Below are positions 26,757 through 34,413 of a DNA stretch of 64,000 nucleotides, piece after piece (position 1 is the stretch's first letter; each line of letters begins with the position of its first letter). Origin of the DNA: Bacteroidales bacterium (lineage in GTDB: Bacteria > Bacteroidota > Bacteroidia > Bacteroidales > UBA932); the NCBI GenBank assembly GCA_017962375.1, contig JAGCVJ010000010.1:1-64000 (forward strand). The letters run 5' to 3'. The notes under the pieces were generated by a model. It ran no database searches and was not told the DNA's origin. It saw only the letters and a program-made list of their open reading frames with translations. The translations under genes were made by a program, and so were the position numbers.

Positions 26757-27659
26757 CTATTTTGTTACGGCGCGGACTGGCAATCCTATGTGACGGTAAC
26801 AAAAAGCGAAATCATAATCTTCGTCTTCGTCCGTAAACAGTATGATAGCTTGTCTCTGTTCATCGGAAGGCTTTTGTGAGCCCCAATATAACGCGTTGGT
26901 TCCTACATAACGAGGGGTATTGCCTTCTATACCTCCTGCGGAAGGAAGGAAAATGCTGTTGCGGTTCTTCAAACTTGTTATCAGAAAACCTTTTACACCG
27001 TTTACAGTTGTCGGGGACCAGTCTGTGTTTTCCAAAAGTTCTTCAATATCGTCCCAAGTTGGCATACGCCATTTTCCGCCTATCTTTTCATGGGCCACAT
27101 CGTCAGACTGGAGCAATGTTAATTTGTTGTCCACAGTCCCATAGTTCGAATCCGAATTGTATTTAGTCAGACTGTTTGACGTACCGTTGCAAAACTTGTA
27201 AGTAGCCCAAGAATAATCAGGCTTTGGCTCAGTCTCTCCCCAGGCAAAATAATCTCCGTAATCCTCAGGCGATTTAGCACCTACGTTACGGTCTGCCCAT
27301 TTGACAGAGAGTCCCATATCTACAGCCTTGAGTGCAACTACATTGATTGTGCATTCACCCGTCTTGCCGTCACATGATGCAGAAATCTGGGCTGTACCAA
27401 TAGCAACCGCAGTTACCTCTCCATCAGAGGAAACGGTTGCAACAGAAGCGTTGGAGGAAGCCCAAGTGACAGTCTGTTCCGTTGCGTCGGAAGGAGAAAT
27501 GTATGCTTTGATAACCTGCTTTTCTCCGGCAGTAAGATCAATTACAGCTTCGCTGAGAACAATGGAAGAAACCGGAACTGTCTTGTCTTTTTTAGTGCAT
27601 CCCGAAAAAATAACTGCAGATGTTAAAGCGGCAAGGAATATAAAAAGAAACTGTTTCAT
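26757..27659 (-). CDS. lipoprotein with BIG2 Ig-like and FISUMP-type domains
   Basis: This 300-residue protein has a lipoprotein signal with lipobox FSGC near residue 21. It then has one bacterial Ig-like group 2 domain (TVTWASSNASVATVSSDGEV, residues about 33-110) and a FISUMP-type domain beginning VDMGLSVKWADRNVGAKSP (DYFAWGETEPK, WRMPTWDDIEEL). Such proteins are usually at the cell surface in Bacteroidota; their role is unknown but binding or adhesion is often suggested. A similar domain order occurs in the gene at 43308. A TATCTTTG -7 element precedes it. Confidence 0.82.
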   Translation of the reverse strand: MKQFLFIFLAALTSAVIFSGCTKKDKTVPVSSIVLSEAVIDLTAGEKQVIKAYISPSDATEQTVTWASSNASVATVSSDGEVTAVAIGTAQISASCDGKTGECTINVVALKAVDMGLSVKWADRNVGAKSPEDYGDYFAWGETEPKPDYSWATYKFCNGTSNSLTKYNSDSNYGTVDNKLTLLQSDDVAHEKIGGKWRMPTWDDIEELLENTDWSPTTVNGVKGFLITSLKNRNSIFLPSAGGIEGNTPRYVGTNALYWGSQKPSDEQRQAIILFTDEDEDYDFAFCYRHIGLPVRAVTK

Positions 27660-27682
27660 AACAATCAGTCATAGTGTTTGCG

Positions 27683-27690
27683 CAAAGATA
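27683..27690 (-). promoter_or_regulatory. -7 element for the BIG2/FISUMP lipoprotein
   Basis: The minus strand reads TATCTTTG, a full TAnnTTTG match, 24 bp upstream of the ATG at 27659. The rest of the 206-bp gap to rmuC is very A+T-rich, and no clear plus-strand promoter is seen there. Confidence 0.5.
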
Positions 27691-27865
27691 ATGATTGTTG
27701 TTAAAAATTAAAATTTCTTTCTTTTTTTTTCTAAATATTTTAAAGAAGTTGCACTGAATTGAAATAGATGTTTTTTGTTTACGTTTATTCGTGTAGTGGA
27801 TAAATATTGCCGAATTTGTGCAGTATAGATTATTATTCTGTAATTTTGAGAAAAATTGTGAAGAT

Positions 27866-29203
27866 ATGCCAGAGGTATTGATTTATGTGGTTTTCGCGCT
27901 GTTGGTGGTGGCGCTTGTGGTGCTGTTCATCCTTTCATCAAAGCAGGGGAGGATGATTCGTTCGTTGAAGGAAGATAATTCGGGTTTTATGAAGGAACTC
28001 AGCCAGAACCTGAAGGAGTATCACAAGGAAAACAAGGATGATTACGAGAGAGCCCAGACATCGCAGAGAGAAGAGATATCGGAGAGGATAAAGGATTTCA
28101 ATTCAAATTTCTCCGAAAAGGTTACTTTGCTCAGCGATGTCCAGAAAAAGGGGCTCGATAATTTGAATGAAAGCCAGAGACTTCAGCTTGACAAGATGCA
28201 GACTCGTCAGGAAGAGCGTCTCAAATCATTGGAAGAGAGCCAGAAAATCAAACTGGAGCAGATAGAGAAGACTCAGGCAGGAATGATCCAGTCCACTGAA
28301 AAGAGCCTGGAGAATATGCGCCAGACAGTGGAGGAGAAGCTGGAGAAGACGCTCAACGACAGAATCAGCAAGAGCTTTGAGACGGTTGGGCTTCAGCTGG
28401 ACAACGTGAAGAACGGCCTGGCTGAGATGAGAGACCTGGCAAAGGATGTAGGAGGCCTGAAGAAGGTGCTTTCCAATGTGAAGATGAGGGGAGGGCTCGG
28501 CGAAGTGCAGCTGCAGATGCTTCTGGAACAGTATCTTGCACCTGGTCAGTATGTGGCCAACGCCCATACCGGAGAAGACAAGAACGCCGTGGTGGAGTTT
28601 GCCGTGCGTTTTCCGGGCCAGGACGGGAATCCGATACTTCTGCCTATAGATTCCAAGTTCCCTAAAGACAGGTATGACGCTTTGCTGGAGGCTTACGAGT
28701 CAGCAGACAAGGAAGCAATGGAGAATGCCCGCAGGGATTTCTGCTCAGCCATAAAGAACGAGGCAAAGAATATCAACAAGTACATCAACGTGCCTGAAAC
28801 CACGCCGTTTGCCATTATGTTCCTGCCGTTTGAAGGGCTTTATGCTGAGGTGGCAAGAGACGCCAACCTGCTGGAAAGCCTGCAGAAAGAGTTCAGCGTA
28901 ACTGTGGCAGGGCCTACGAACCTGTCCGCCATACTTACAAGTTTCCAGATGGGATTCAGGACATTGGCTATTCAGAAGAAGGGCAGCGACGTGTGGAAAG
29001 TCCTTGGAGAAGTGAAGACTGAGTTCGGCAAGTTCGGAGATATGCTGGAGAAAGCCAAGACAAAAATTGAGGGCGGCCTCAGCGATATGGACAAGCTGAT
29101 TACCACCCGCACCAATGCCATCAACCGCAAGCTCAGGGATGTGGAAACGGATGTAACCTCTATTGACACAGACTCTCCTAACAGGCTTCTGGAAGAAGAG
29201 TAG
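27866..29203 (+). CDS. rmuC: DNA recombination protein RmuC homologue
   Basis: About 445 residues long, it has one N-terminal transmembrane helix (residues 4-24), a long coiled coil (about 35-175, rich in Glu/Lys/Gln repeats such as QKIKLEQIEKTQAGMI), and the RmuC nuclease-like domain (GGLGEVQLQMLLEQYLAPGQY, LPIDSKFPKDRYDALLEAY). RmuC is linked to limiting large-scale inversions between repeats. The start at 27866 is chosen because it directly precedes the membrane helix; the in-frame ATG 48 bp upstream would add an unusual polar stretch. Confidence 0.85.
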   Translation: MPEVLIYVVFALLVVALVVLFILSSKQGRMIRSLKEDNSGFMKELSQNLKEYHKENKDDYERAQTSQREEISERIKDFNSNFSEKVTLLSDVQKKGLDNLNESQRLQLDKMQTRQEERLKSLEESQKIKLEQIEKTQAGMIQSTEKSLENMRQTVEEKLEKTLNDRISKSFETVGLQLDNVKNGLAEMRDLAKDVGGLKKVLSNVKMRGGLGEVQLQMLLEQYLAPGQYVANAHTGEDKNAVVEFAVRFPGQDGNPILLPIDSKFPKDRYDALLEAYESADKEAMENARRDFCSAIKNEAKNINKYINVPETTPFAIMFLPFEGLYAEVARDANLLESLQKEFSVTVAGPTNLSAILTSFQMGFRTLAIQKKGSDVWKVLGEVKTEFGKFGDMLEKAKTKIEGGLSDMDKLITTRTNAINRKLRDVETDVTSIDTDSPNRLLEEE

Positions 29204-29214
29204 TTATCTTTTAC

Positions 29215-29222
29215 TATATTTG
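29215..29222 (+). promoter_or_regulatory. -7 element for the AMP nucleosidase gene
   Basis: TATATTTG is a full TAnnTTTG match located 24 bp upstream of the ATG at 29247, inside the short gap after rmuC. Confidence 0.5.
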
Positions 29223-29246
29223 CAAGGAACCTAAAACATCATAGTT

Positions 29247-30059
29247 ATGGAACAGAAAAATGCGCTAGCCCATCCCGATGCCAGAGTGATGAAAGAAAAC
29301 ATTGCAAGAAACTGGCTTCCAAGATATACCAAGAGGAAACTGGAGGATTTCACAGACTGTATTCTCCTGACCAATTTTGACAAATACGTTGATCTTTTTG
29401 CAAAAAAGTTCGGTGTAAAGGTTGTGGGAAAGGATTCCAATATGCCTAATGCCAGCGCTGAGGGCATAACCATTATAAATTTTGGTATGGGAAGCCCGAA
29501 CGCGGCCACCATAATGGACCTTTTGGGTGTAATTCATCCAAGAGCCTGCCTTTTCCTTGGAAAATGCGGCGGAATTGACAAGCATACCAAAATAGGGGAT
29601 CTGGTTCTTCCTTTGGCCGCTATCAGGGGAGAGGGTACTTCAGACGACTATTACCCTCTGATTGTTCCGGCTCTGCCGGCATTTATGCTTCAGCGAGCTA
29701 TTTCCTCAGCTATCCGAGACCACGGCAAGGATTACTGGACAGGCACGGTATTCACCACCAACAGAAGGCTTTGGGAGCACGACGAGCATTTCAAGACTCT
29801 CCTTTCCACCACCAGGGCAATGTGCGTGGATATGGAAACGGCCACGCTGTTCATCTGCGGATTTGCCAACCATATTCCTACGGGAGCTCTGCTTCTGGTT
29901 TCAGACCAGCCGATGATTCCGGAAGGCATCAAGACAGAGGCTAGCGACCAGATCGTTACCCGCAATTACGTAGAAGACCATCTTCAGATGGGTATAGACT
30001 CTCTCCGTATGATTATAGAAGAGAAGAAGACCGTAAAGCACCTGAAATACGACTGGTAA
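29247..30059 (+). CDS. amn: AMP nucleosidase
   Basis: This 270-residue protein of the nucleoside phosphorylase fold has IINFGMGSPNAATIMDLLG (phosphate/ribose region), LFLGKCGGID, and the CVDMETATLF motif with the conserved Glu contacting ribose. It closely follows the short Bacteroidota-type AMP nucleosidase, which hydrolyses AMP to adenine and ribose-5-phosphate and lacks the extra N-terminal domain of the E. coli enzyme. Its own -7 element precedes it, and the NUDIX gene follows after 4 bp, probably in the same transcript. Confidence 0.85.
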   Translation: MEQKNALAHPDARVMKENIARNWLPRYTKRKLEDFTDCILLTNFDKYVDLFAKKFGVKVVGKDSNMPNASAEGITIINFGMGSPNAATIMDLLGVIHPRACLFLGKCGGIDKHTKIGDLVLPLAAIRGEGTSDDYYPLIVPALPAFMLQRAISSAIRDHGKDYWTGTVFTTNRRLWEHDEHFKTLLSTTRAMCVDMETATLFICGFANHIPTGALLLVSDQPMIPEGIKTEASDQIVTRNYVEDHLQMGIDSLRMIIEEKKTVKHLKYDW

Positions 30060-30063
30060 TCAG

Positions 30064-30465
30064 ATGAAAAGCATAGAAGTTGTAGCGGCCGTCATAGTCA
30101 AGGACGGCCGTATTTTTGCCACTCAGAGAGGCTACGGGGATTTCAAGGATTTTTGGGAATTCCCGGGCGGGAAGATTGAACCCGGAGAGAAAGCGGAAGA
30201 TGCCCTTATTCGTGAAATCAAAGAGGAGCTGGAAGCAGACATCACAGTTGAATCCTTCCTCCAGACAATAGAATACGATTACCCCAAGTTCCATCTGATT
30301 CTGCACTGCTATCTATGCAGCCTGAAGAACGACACCCTCCATCTCCTTGAGCACGAGTCTGCCAAATGGCTATCAGCCAATGAACTGGACTCCGTAGAGT
30401 GGCTGCCAGCAGACCTATCGATTATTCAGAAATTTGAAATAGATGTTTTGCAGATACAGTTATAG
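30064..30465 (+). CDS. NUDIX hydrolase (MutT-like 8-oxo-dGTP diphosphatase)
   Basis: This 133-residue protein has a complete NUDIX box, GKIEPGEKAEDALIREIKEE (GX5EX7REUXEEXGU pattern, residues 39-61). VVAAVIVKDGRIFATQRGYG at the N-terminus and the C-terminal ANELDSVEWLPAD are typical of MutT/8-oxo-dGTPase enzymes that clean oxidised nucleotides. It forms a unit with amn. A decayed copy of its 3' end lies at 34155-34285, beyond the ABC-three-component genes. Confidence 0.85.
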   Translation: MKSIEVVAAVIVKDGRIFATQRGYGDFKDFWEFPGGKIEPGEKAEDALIREIKEELEADITVESFLQTIEYDYPKFHLILHCYLCSLKNDTLHLLEHESAKWLSANELDSVEWLPADLSIIQKFEIDVLQIQL

Positions 30466-30632
30466 TATTTGCAAATTCTTTTATATCAACAACCTGTATT
30501 TAATACGATAGAAAAGTGATGATGCAGATTCAATTGAGAATTAAATAATAATATTTTAATCATTATTACACCTCAAAAAGTGGCACTTTGTGCAACAAAT
30601 ATTATAAAAGACAGTAAACTCGCTATTCCCTG

Positions 30633-31053
30633 TTGCGTGTATTTCATATCACAAATCTATCTTCTTCTCTATTGGGACGTAAGCGTAACAATATTTTTTT
30701 CACTCTACTTACATCTTCTTCGATATCAAGAACCTTATCAATTAACGAGATGATAAGTAGTTCACTTTTCTTTACATCGAAATATTATGCTATTATTGGA
30801 ATCTGGCTATGTTTTGTTTTATGTTCTATCTTACTATACATGGGGTATCAATCTCTAAAGCCTAAGATAATAGACGTCTCAGCAAACCTCGTTCCTTCTG
30901 AGCCTTATATTTCCTGATATCAAAATTCAAGTGTTTTATCCCAATCCTAATAAACTGGAAGCAATAAAAACTCCCGAAATTGTCTCACACAAATACATCA
31001 AACTCTTGAAAATATTTCCAAGAATTTTTAATTTAGAAAGAATTATCGCATGA
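30633..31053 (+). pseudogene. possible degraded small membrane protein gene at the island edge
   Basis: In this A+T-rich 685-bp gap one plus-strand frame (from a TTG at 30633, or the ATG at 30750) encodes a hydrophobic helix (AIIGIWLCFVLCSILLYMGY) and a tail ending SEPYIS at about 30917. The +1 frame then stays open with a plausible continuation (FPDIKIQVFYPNPNKLEA) to a stop at 31053. The pattern is that of a gene with one frameshift. No family is recognised, and a chance open frame is possible. The rest of the gap holds nothing else that can be supported. Confidence 0.3.
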
Positions 31054-31149
31054 TTTTATGGTTATAAGTGAATAATTAATTAACTTTACCAATAAAAAGC
31101 AAACGAAATATGTCTAACAATTAAGTGTTGATGTGATTAGTATCACGAT

Positions 31150-32118
31150 ATGAATAGAGTAAACCTATATAATTATATAGAGGAGCATCTGATTGTTTTA
31201 GCTCACAGAGTAGAGACAAGAGGTAAACTTAACATACTAGATTTACATCTTCATTCAGAGAATTTCTATCGGGATTTTCTGAACTTGCTATATGGCTGGA
31301 ACTTGGAAAACTTGAACAAAGTTAATCAAAATGTGGAAGCAATTGACTTGATTGACAGAACCAATAGAATCGTTATCCAAGTATCATCAACAAATACGAA
31401 ACAGAAGATTGAAAGTGCTTTAGAAAAGGGTAGTATGGCTAATTATAAAGGATGGTCATTCAAATTTATCTCTATTGCACGTTCAGCGACAGACATGCGT
31501 ACAAAATTATTTGCAAATCCACATAGTCTAAATTTCTCACCAGTTAATGATATTTTTGATATATATTCATTACTACGAGAAGTCTTAGATTTAAATATTG
31601 ACAAACTTCAAGATGTTGAGACCTTTATTCGCAAAGAGCTGGGAAATGACGCTACATCAAAGGTAATAGAATCTGATTTGACTCGCGTCATAACGATGTT
31701 AGCTCAAGTTGATTGGTCAACTTTCGACCAAATCAAATTAGATAACGAATTTCAAATAGACACCAAGATTGACCACAATGACCTTATTAAGTCAAAAGTG
31801 GTTATCAAAGAATATAATATTTGGCAAAATTCAGTTAGGCGGATTTATTCTGCTTTTGACGCAGAAGGTCTCAATAAGTCACTATTTGTCTTACAAAAAA
31901 TACGTTCTTTCTATTTGGAACATTGTTGTGCTTTGAAAGGGGATGACTTGTTTGAAGCTGTTCGTAATGACGTGAAAACAGAAATAAGAAAGCATGCTTC
32001 AAATGGTGAACTTACAGAAGAATCAATAGATATTTGTTCTGATATAATTGTCGTTGATGCTTTTATACGTTGTAAAATTTTTGAAAATCCGGAGGGTTAT
32101 AGCTATGTTACTTCCTGA
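31150..32118 (+). CDS. SMEK-domain protein of an ABC-three-component system
   Basis: This 322-residue protein begins with the SMEK domain: NILDLHLHSENFYRDFLNLL, then AIDLIDRTNRIVIQVSSTN, a restriction-endonuclease-like core pattern with Asp and Gln. The rest is helical with no recognised domain. SMEK proteins are the effector or sensor component beside a small middle component and a DUF2326 ATPase in ABC-three-component (ABC-3C) systems, which are predicted conflict/defence systems. The middle-component ATG overlaps its end by 14 bp, so the three genes form an operon. Codon and base use are clearly more A+T-rich than in the flanks. Confidence 0.75.
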   Translation: MNRVNLYNYIEEHLIVLAHRVETRGKLNILDLHLHSENFYRDFLNLLYGWNLENLNKVNQNVEAIDLIDRTNRIVIQVSSTNTKQKIESALEKGSMANYKGWSFKFISIARSATDMRTKLFANPHSLNFSPVNDIFDIYSLLREVLDLNIDKLQDVETFIRKELGNDATSKVIESDLTRVITMLAQVDWSTFDQIKLDNEFQIDTKIDHNDLIKSKVVIKEYNIWQNSVRRIYSAFDAEGLNKSLFVLQKIRSFYLEHCCALKGDDLFEAVRNDVKTEIRKHASNGELTEESIDICSDIIVVDAFIRCKIFENPEGYSYVTS

Positions 32119-32332
32119 TTCCATACATCCAAAGCACAGCGTATATTATACTGGTGCTATTGTTCTGCAAACACTTCATAGGTGCGGAACTATGTCATTT
32201 GTCGACCTCTTTGTGGAAATGAAGAATTCGAATGATATGTCTTTCCGACTTTTGACAATAACCCTTGACTGGCTGTATCTTATTAATGCAGCTGTTATTA
32301 ATGAGAAAGGTGTAATTACATTATGTTCCTAA
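32105..32332 (+). CDS. ABC-three-component system middle component
   Basis: This 75-residue protein (MLLPDSIHPKHSVYYTGAIV...) matches the short middle components that bridge the two larger proteins of ABC-3C systems, with the SIHP...SVYYTGA pattern at the N-terminus and a winged-helix-like remainder (DWLYLINAAVINEKGVITL). The start at 32105 overlaps the end of the SMEK gene by 14 bp, and its own end overlaps the ATPase gene by 10 bp. A longer in-frame start at 32048 would lie deep in the SMEK gene and is not favoured. Confidence 0.72.
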   Translation: MLLPDSIHPKHSVYYTGAIVLQTLHRCGTMSFVDLFVEMKNSNDMSFRLLTITLDWLYLINAAVINEKGVITLCS

Positions 32333-34041
32333 AATCTCTTCTTATATCAACTCCCATAAATGTGATTCGTGAGATACCATTCCATAAGGGACTGAATCTG
32401 ATTGTAGATGAGACTCCTTCTGGTGAGACTCTTACTGGCAATAATGTTGGTAAGACTACAGTTCTGCGTTTGATTGATTTCTGCTTTGGACGAGATGGGA
32501 GTGTGGTTTTCAAAGACCCAGAAAGCAAGCGAGACGTGTATCAGTTAGTAAAGGATTATCTGATAGATAACAAAATTATTATAACTTTGACACTTGTTGA
32601 TGACCTTGACAATCCGCAACGTCAGGTAGAGGTGAGCCGTAATTTCCTTGCCCGCAAGGAGGCTATCTGCAAAATTAATGGTGAATTTATTAGCAAAACT
32701 GATTTTGAGAGGCGTCTCGGTGAAGCAATCTTTCCATCCATAAGAGTTGAGAAGCCAACTTTCAGGCAGATTATAGCTCACAATGTGCGATATGAAGATA
32801 TACGTTTGAATAACACGTTGGAAATCTTGAATTCTTTTACCAAACTGGAGGAGTACGAGACTTTGTATCTTTTCCTGTTCGGTTGTGACTACGATGAGGG
32901 AAGTAGACGTGAGGAACTTCTCGCAAACATCAAGAGTGAATCCAATTATAAGAAAAGATTGGAGAAGCACGGAACCAAAAACTCATACAAAGTTGCATTA
33001 CAAGATATTGATCGTGAAATAGCCAAATTAGAACAGAAGAAGTCCTCTCTCAATATCAATCCCCAATTGGACAAAGATTTGAAAGATTTAACTTCGTTAA
33101 AAGAAGAATTAAATAGCGTAAGTTCTGCTATTACATCTTTGCGGATACGTCGGGATGTAATTCAGGAATCTATTAATGACTTCAATTTGCAACGCTTTCA
33201 TGTAGATATGGCCCAATTACAGCTTGTTTATAAACAGGCAGCTGCACTGATACCTACGATTCATCACACATTTGAAGAGATGGTTAGCTATCATAATAAG
33301 ATGTTAGCCAACAGAATTCGCTTTATTGAAGAAGAGATTCCTGCATTGGACGAAAGGATGACTCTGTTACAAGCCACATTTGCATCTCTTCGTGAAAAAG
33401 AACGGAACCTTACAGCAAAAATCACCGCATCCGATACGTTTGAGGAACTTGAGAAAGTAATAAACGCATTGAATGAACAATACACAAGAAAAGGTGAGTA
33501 TGGAGCAATCCTTTCACAAATCGTATCTGTAGAAGAAGCTATGAACAAATTCAATGAAGATCTCAAAAACATTGATGATAGCCTATTCTCTAAAGATTTC
33601 AAAACAAAGGTTGATGACCAACTCTCAAAATTTAATGACATCTTCTCTGAAATTTCTGATGAATTGTATGATGAAAGATATTCTGTAAAAGAGGATGTGG
33701 TTAGAAACACCAAAGGACAGTCAGTGTATAAGTTTTCTGTCATTGGGACAAATTTGAGTTCTGGTAAAAAGCAAGGAGAGATATCATGCTTTGATATTGC
33801 ATATACACTCTTTGCAGATCAGGAGTCTATACCTTGTTTACATTTTATTCTGAATGACAAGAAGGAATTAATGCATGACAATCAGTTGGTTAAACTTGCT
33901 AAAATAGCCAATCGTGAGAATATTCAGTTTGTGGCTTCTATTCTTGAAGACAAATTGCCAGCAGAACTTCACAATGATGATTATTACGTTGTTAAGCTCT
34001 CACAAAACGACAAACTTTTTCGTATAGAAAATCAATCATAG
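32323..34041 (+). CDS. DUF2326 ABC/SMC-like ATPase of the ABC-three-component system
   Basis: This 572-residue ATPase has an N-terminal half-domain with Walker A GNNVGKTTVLRLID near residue 40, a long coiled coil (about 195-470) and a C-terminal half-domain (GEISCFDIAYTLFADQ, PCLHFILNDKK) that closes the ATP site. This is the RecN/SMC-like arrangement of DUF2326 proteins. In ABC-3C systems the ATPase is thought to sense or move on DNA and activate the SMEK partner. It ends at 34041. The next 372 bp hold only a NUDIX gene remnant. Confidence 0.8.
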   Translation: MFLKSLLISTPINVIREIPFHKGLNLIVDETPSGETLTGNNVGKTTVLRLIDFCFGRDGSVVFKDPESKRDVYQLVKDYLIDNKIIITLTLVDDLDNPQRQVEVSRNFLARKEAICKINGEFISKTDFERRLGEAIFPSIRVEKPTFRQIIAHNVRYEDIRLNNTLEILNSFTKLEEYETLYLFLFGCDYDEGSRREELLANIKSESNYKKRLEKHGTKNSYKVALQDIDREIAKLEQKKSSLNINPQLDKDLKDLTSLKEELNSVSSAITSLRIRRDVIQESINDFNLQRFHVDMAQLQLVYKQAAALIPTIHHTFEEMVSYHNKMLANRIRFIEEEIPALDERMTLLQATFASLREKERNLTAKITASDTFEELEKVINALNEQYTRKGEYGAILSQIVSVEEAMNKFNEDLKNIDDSLFSKDFKTKVDDQLSKFNDIFSEISDELYDERYSVKEDVVRNTKGQSVYKFSVIGTNLSSGKKQGEISCFDIAYTLFADQESIPCLHFILNDKKELMHDNQLVKLAKIANRENIQFVASILEDKLPAELHNDDYYVVKLSQNDKLFRIENQS

Positions 34042-34154
34042 ACTATGCTCCTCCCTACTAACAATAGATAGAATTAAATGTAGTGCTATTTCCGGTTTAA
34101 TAAGCATCGTCTACTATACAGATTTCAGACGGAAACACTTTTTGGGGAACTGTC

Positions 34155-34285
34155 CTGCTCTGTTTCCTGTGCAGCTTTAAGAACGATACTCTGCATCTTC
34201 TAGATACACAAATCCGCCAAATGGCTCACCGCCAATGAAATGGACTCAATCGAGTGTCTTTCCACAGACCTAACTATAATTTAGA
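34155..34285 (+). pseudogene. decayed 3' end of a NUDIX hydrolase gene
   Basis: This stretch is clearly related to the 3' third of the intact NUDIX gene. Shared tracts include GCAGC-TAAGAACGA, CCAAATGGCT and GCCAATGAA-TGGACTC in the same order and spacing as at about 30316-30450. Stops and frameshifts break the reading frame, and no 5' part is seen. It lies on the far side of the ABC-three-component genes from the intact copy, so the two copies bracket the island. The rest of the 34042-34413 gap is A+T-rich with no other supportable feature. Confidence 0.7.
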
Positions 34286-34413
34286 AACTAAAAAAAATAG
34301 AAGATTCCCTTATATACTTTTTGAAGCACTACTATTATTAATGACCGAATCAGACTATGAAAACCAGAATTAGTCAATTACACAATACTCTGTAAAGTGC
34401 CTTTAATTATAAA

